A model generated the notes under the pieces. The model was not told the DNA's origin and did no database searches. It was given only the letters and a program-made list of their open reading frames with translations. From Pseudorhodobacter turbinis (GTDB taxonomy: Bacteria; Pseudomonadota; Alphaproteobacteria; Rhodobacterales; Rhodobacteraceae): a stretch of 64,000 bases of DNA. Position 1 is the first letter of the stretch, and each line of letters begins with the position of its first letter. The stretch is from NCBI RefSeq assembly GCF_005234135.1, contig NZ_CP039964.1, forward strand, positions 868,001-932,000. The letters are read 5' to 3'. Positions 63,419-64,000 of the stretch are shown here, piece by piece. The position numbers were made by a program, and so were the translations under genes.

Positions 63419-64000
63419 TCAACCGCTTGCGCTGCGGTCGGGGAATTTATCTTGGGCCACACGCACCGGCAAACCGGTCGGACCACGAAAAGCAAAGCCG
63501 TGAAACCTTACCTCGGGCTCCTCCATCAGCGCCATATCCGGAAGGCGCGCAAAAACTTCGGGTAAAACGACATCCCCCGCCAACAGACGGTAGGCGTTTC
63601 CGCCCAAGCATTGATGCGGCCCGTCGCCAAAGCTATGGTTGCGCAAGGCAGGGCGGTGGATATCAAAGCGCTCGGGGTGGGCCCAGATATCCTCGTCATG
63701 ATTGGCCGAGGCCTGAACCGCCATCACGGTTTCCCCTTCGGGAATAAGCACGCCGCGCATGATCAGCGATTTCTTGACAATGCGGGGGCTGGCCTGAATG
63801 GGCGCGACCCAGCGCAGCCCCTCCTCAACCGCGGCGTCCCAGGTGCCGGTCGCAATGCAGCTTTGCAACTGCGCGGGGTTCGCAAGCAACCCGTAAAGCG
63901 TTGAGAGCAGCGCATCGCGGGTTTCAATCACCGCGCCGCCGATGCAGATCTTCATATTGGTTCTGATCTGCGACAACGGGATCGGGTCGGGTTGATTGGC
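63419..64000 (-). CDS. Cytochrome P450, C-terminal part (5' end outside window)
   Basis: The leftward frame is open to the window edge and gives about 193 residues. ExxR appears as EEGLRWVAP, the haem loop as HSFGDGPHQCLGGNAYRLL, and PERFDIHRP precedes it. NMKICIGGAVIETRDAL lies where the I-helix would be, with Gly-Gly but no classical Thr pair (AGxDTT), so oxygen activation may differ. It is a bacterial class I type and distinct from the P450 at 59 kb. Confidence 0.85.
   Translation of the reverse strand, partial: ANQPDPIPLSQIRTNMKICIGGAVIETRDALLSTLYGLLANPAQLQSCIATGTWDAAVEEGLRWVAPIQASPRIVKKSLIMRGVLIPEGETVMAVQASANHDEDIWAHPERFDIHRPALRNHSFGDGPHQCLGGNAYRLLAGDVVLPEVFARLPDMALMEEPEVRFHGFAFRGPTGLPVRVAQDKFPDRSASG

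Noticed and set aside
1..64000. CRISPR array, rRNA operon or tRNA genes
   Set aside because: No regularly spaced direct repeats, no rRNA sequence and no cloverleaf-forming sequence were recognised in reading the window.

Overview
The window is chromosomal DNA from an alphaproteobacterium, almost certainly a marine Rhodobacterales (Roseobacter-group) strain. The markers are aerobic cobaltochelatase cobST, alphaproteobacterial SspB, the fumC-DUF4169-RHH trio, a ccmABCDG block and a symporter-histidine kinase. Insertion-sequence scars and decayed genes are dense, resembling IS-rich polar roseobacters such as Octadecabacter; the genus is only a guess.

Layout. 1-9.3 kb is a mobile, eroding zone: a LysR tail, a second methionine aminopeptidase, a HipA kinase module with a divergent XRE repressor and an unknown partner, a nest of insertion sequences (IS3 inside IS256 inside IS3, with target duplications still readable), another IS3 element and a recombinase remnant. 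9.4-17.8 kb holds a polar amino-acid ABC transporter, a GST, a LysR regulator and a four-gene ugp-type ABC importer. 17.8-25.3 kb mixes intact genes (RsuA-type pseudouridine synthase, inositol-monophosphatase-like enzyme, dual-specificity phosphatase) with pseudogenes (molybdopterin-binding oxidoreductase, second inositol phosphatase, metallophosphoesterase, iolC and iolG remnants). I read it as a decaying locus for phosphorylated inositol or polyol use. 25.7-46.1 kb is compact housekeeping: cytochrome c maturation, tgt, modABC, cobST, aminopeptidase P, sufE, a symporter-kinase, a RamB/ScfR-type regulator with a candidate operator, sspB, a phospholipid methyltransferase and fumC.

46.1-60.3 kb is the most interesting part. 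A two-gene lysine monooxygenase/amidase operon (davA-davB) converges on a seven-gene unit read leftward, with every neighbouring pair overlapping by 4-14 bases: HMG-CoA reductase, UbiA-family prenyltransferase, Rph/PEP-synthase-like phosphotransferase, DUF3419 (BtaA-like) aminocarboxypropyl transferase, dolichol/phytol-kinase-like membrane enzyme with an extra membrane half, GNAT, and an OleC-like AMP-forming ligase. Divergent from it are an overlapping sulfotransferase and cytochrome P450. No other mevalonate-pathway gene is present. The set looks like an undescribed route to a prenylated, possibly aminocarboxypropylated and sulfated lipid or meroterpenoid.

60.3-64 kb carries an internally deleted IS5-family element, a PACE efflux fragment, a lipoprotein alpha/beta hydrolase, a DUF302 protein and the C-terminal part of a second P450 that runs off the window. 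Two degraded transposase genes, at 6.4 and 60.96 kb, each contain a short perfect hairpin that looks inserted.
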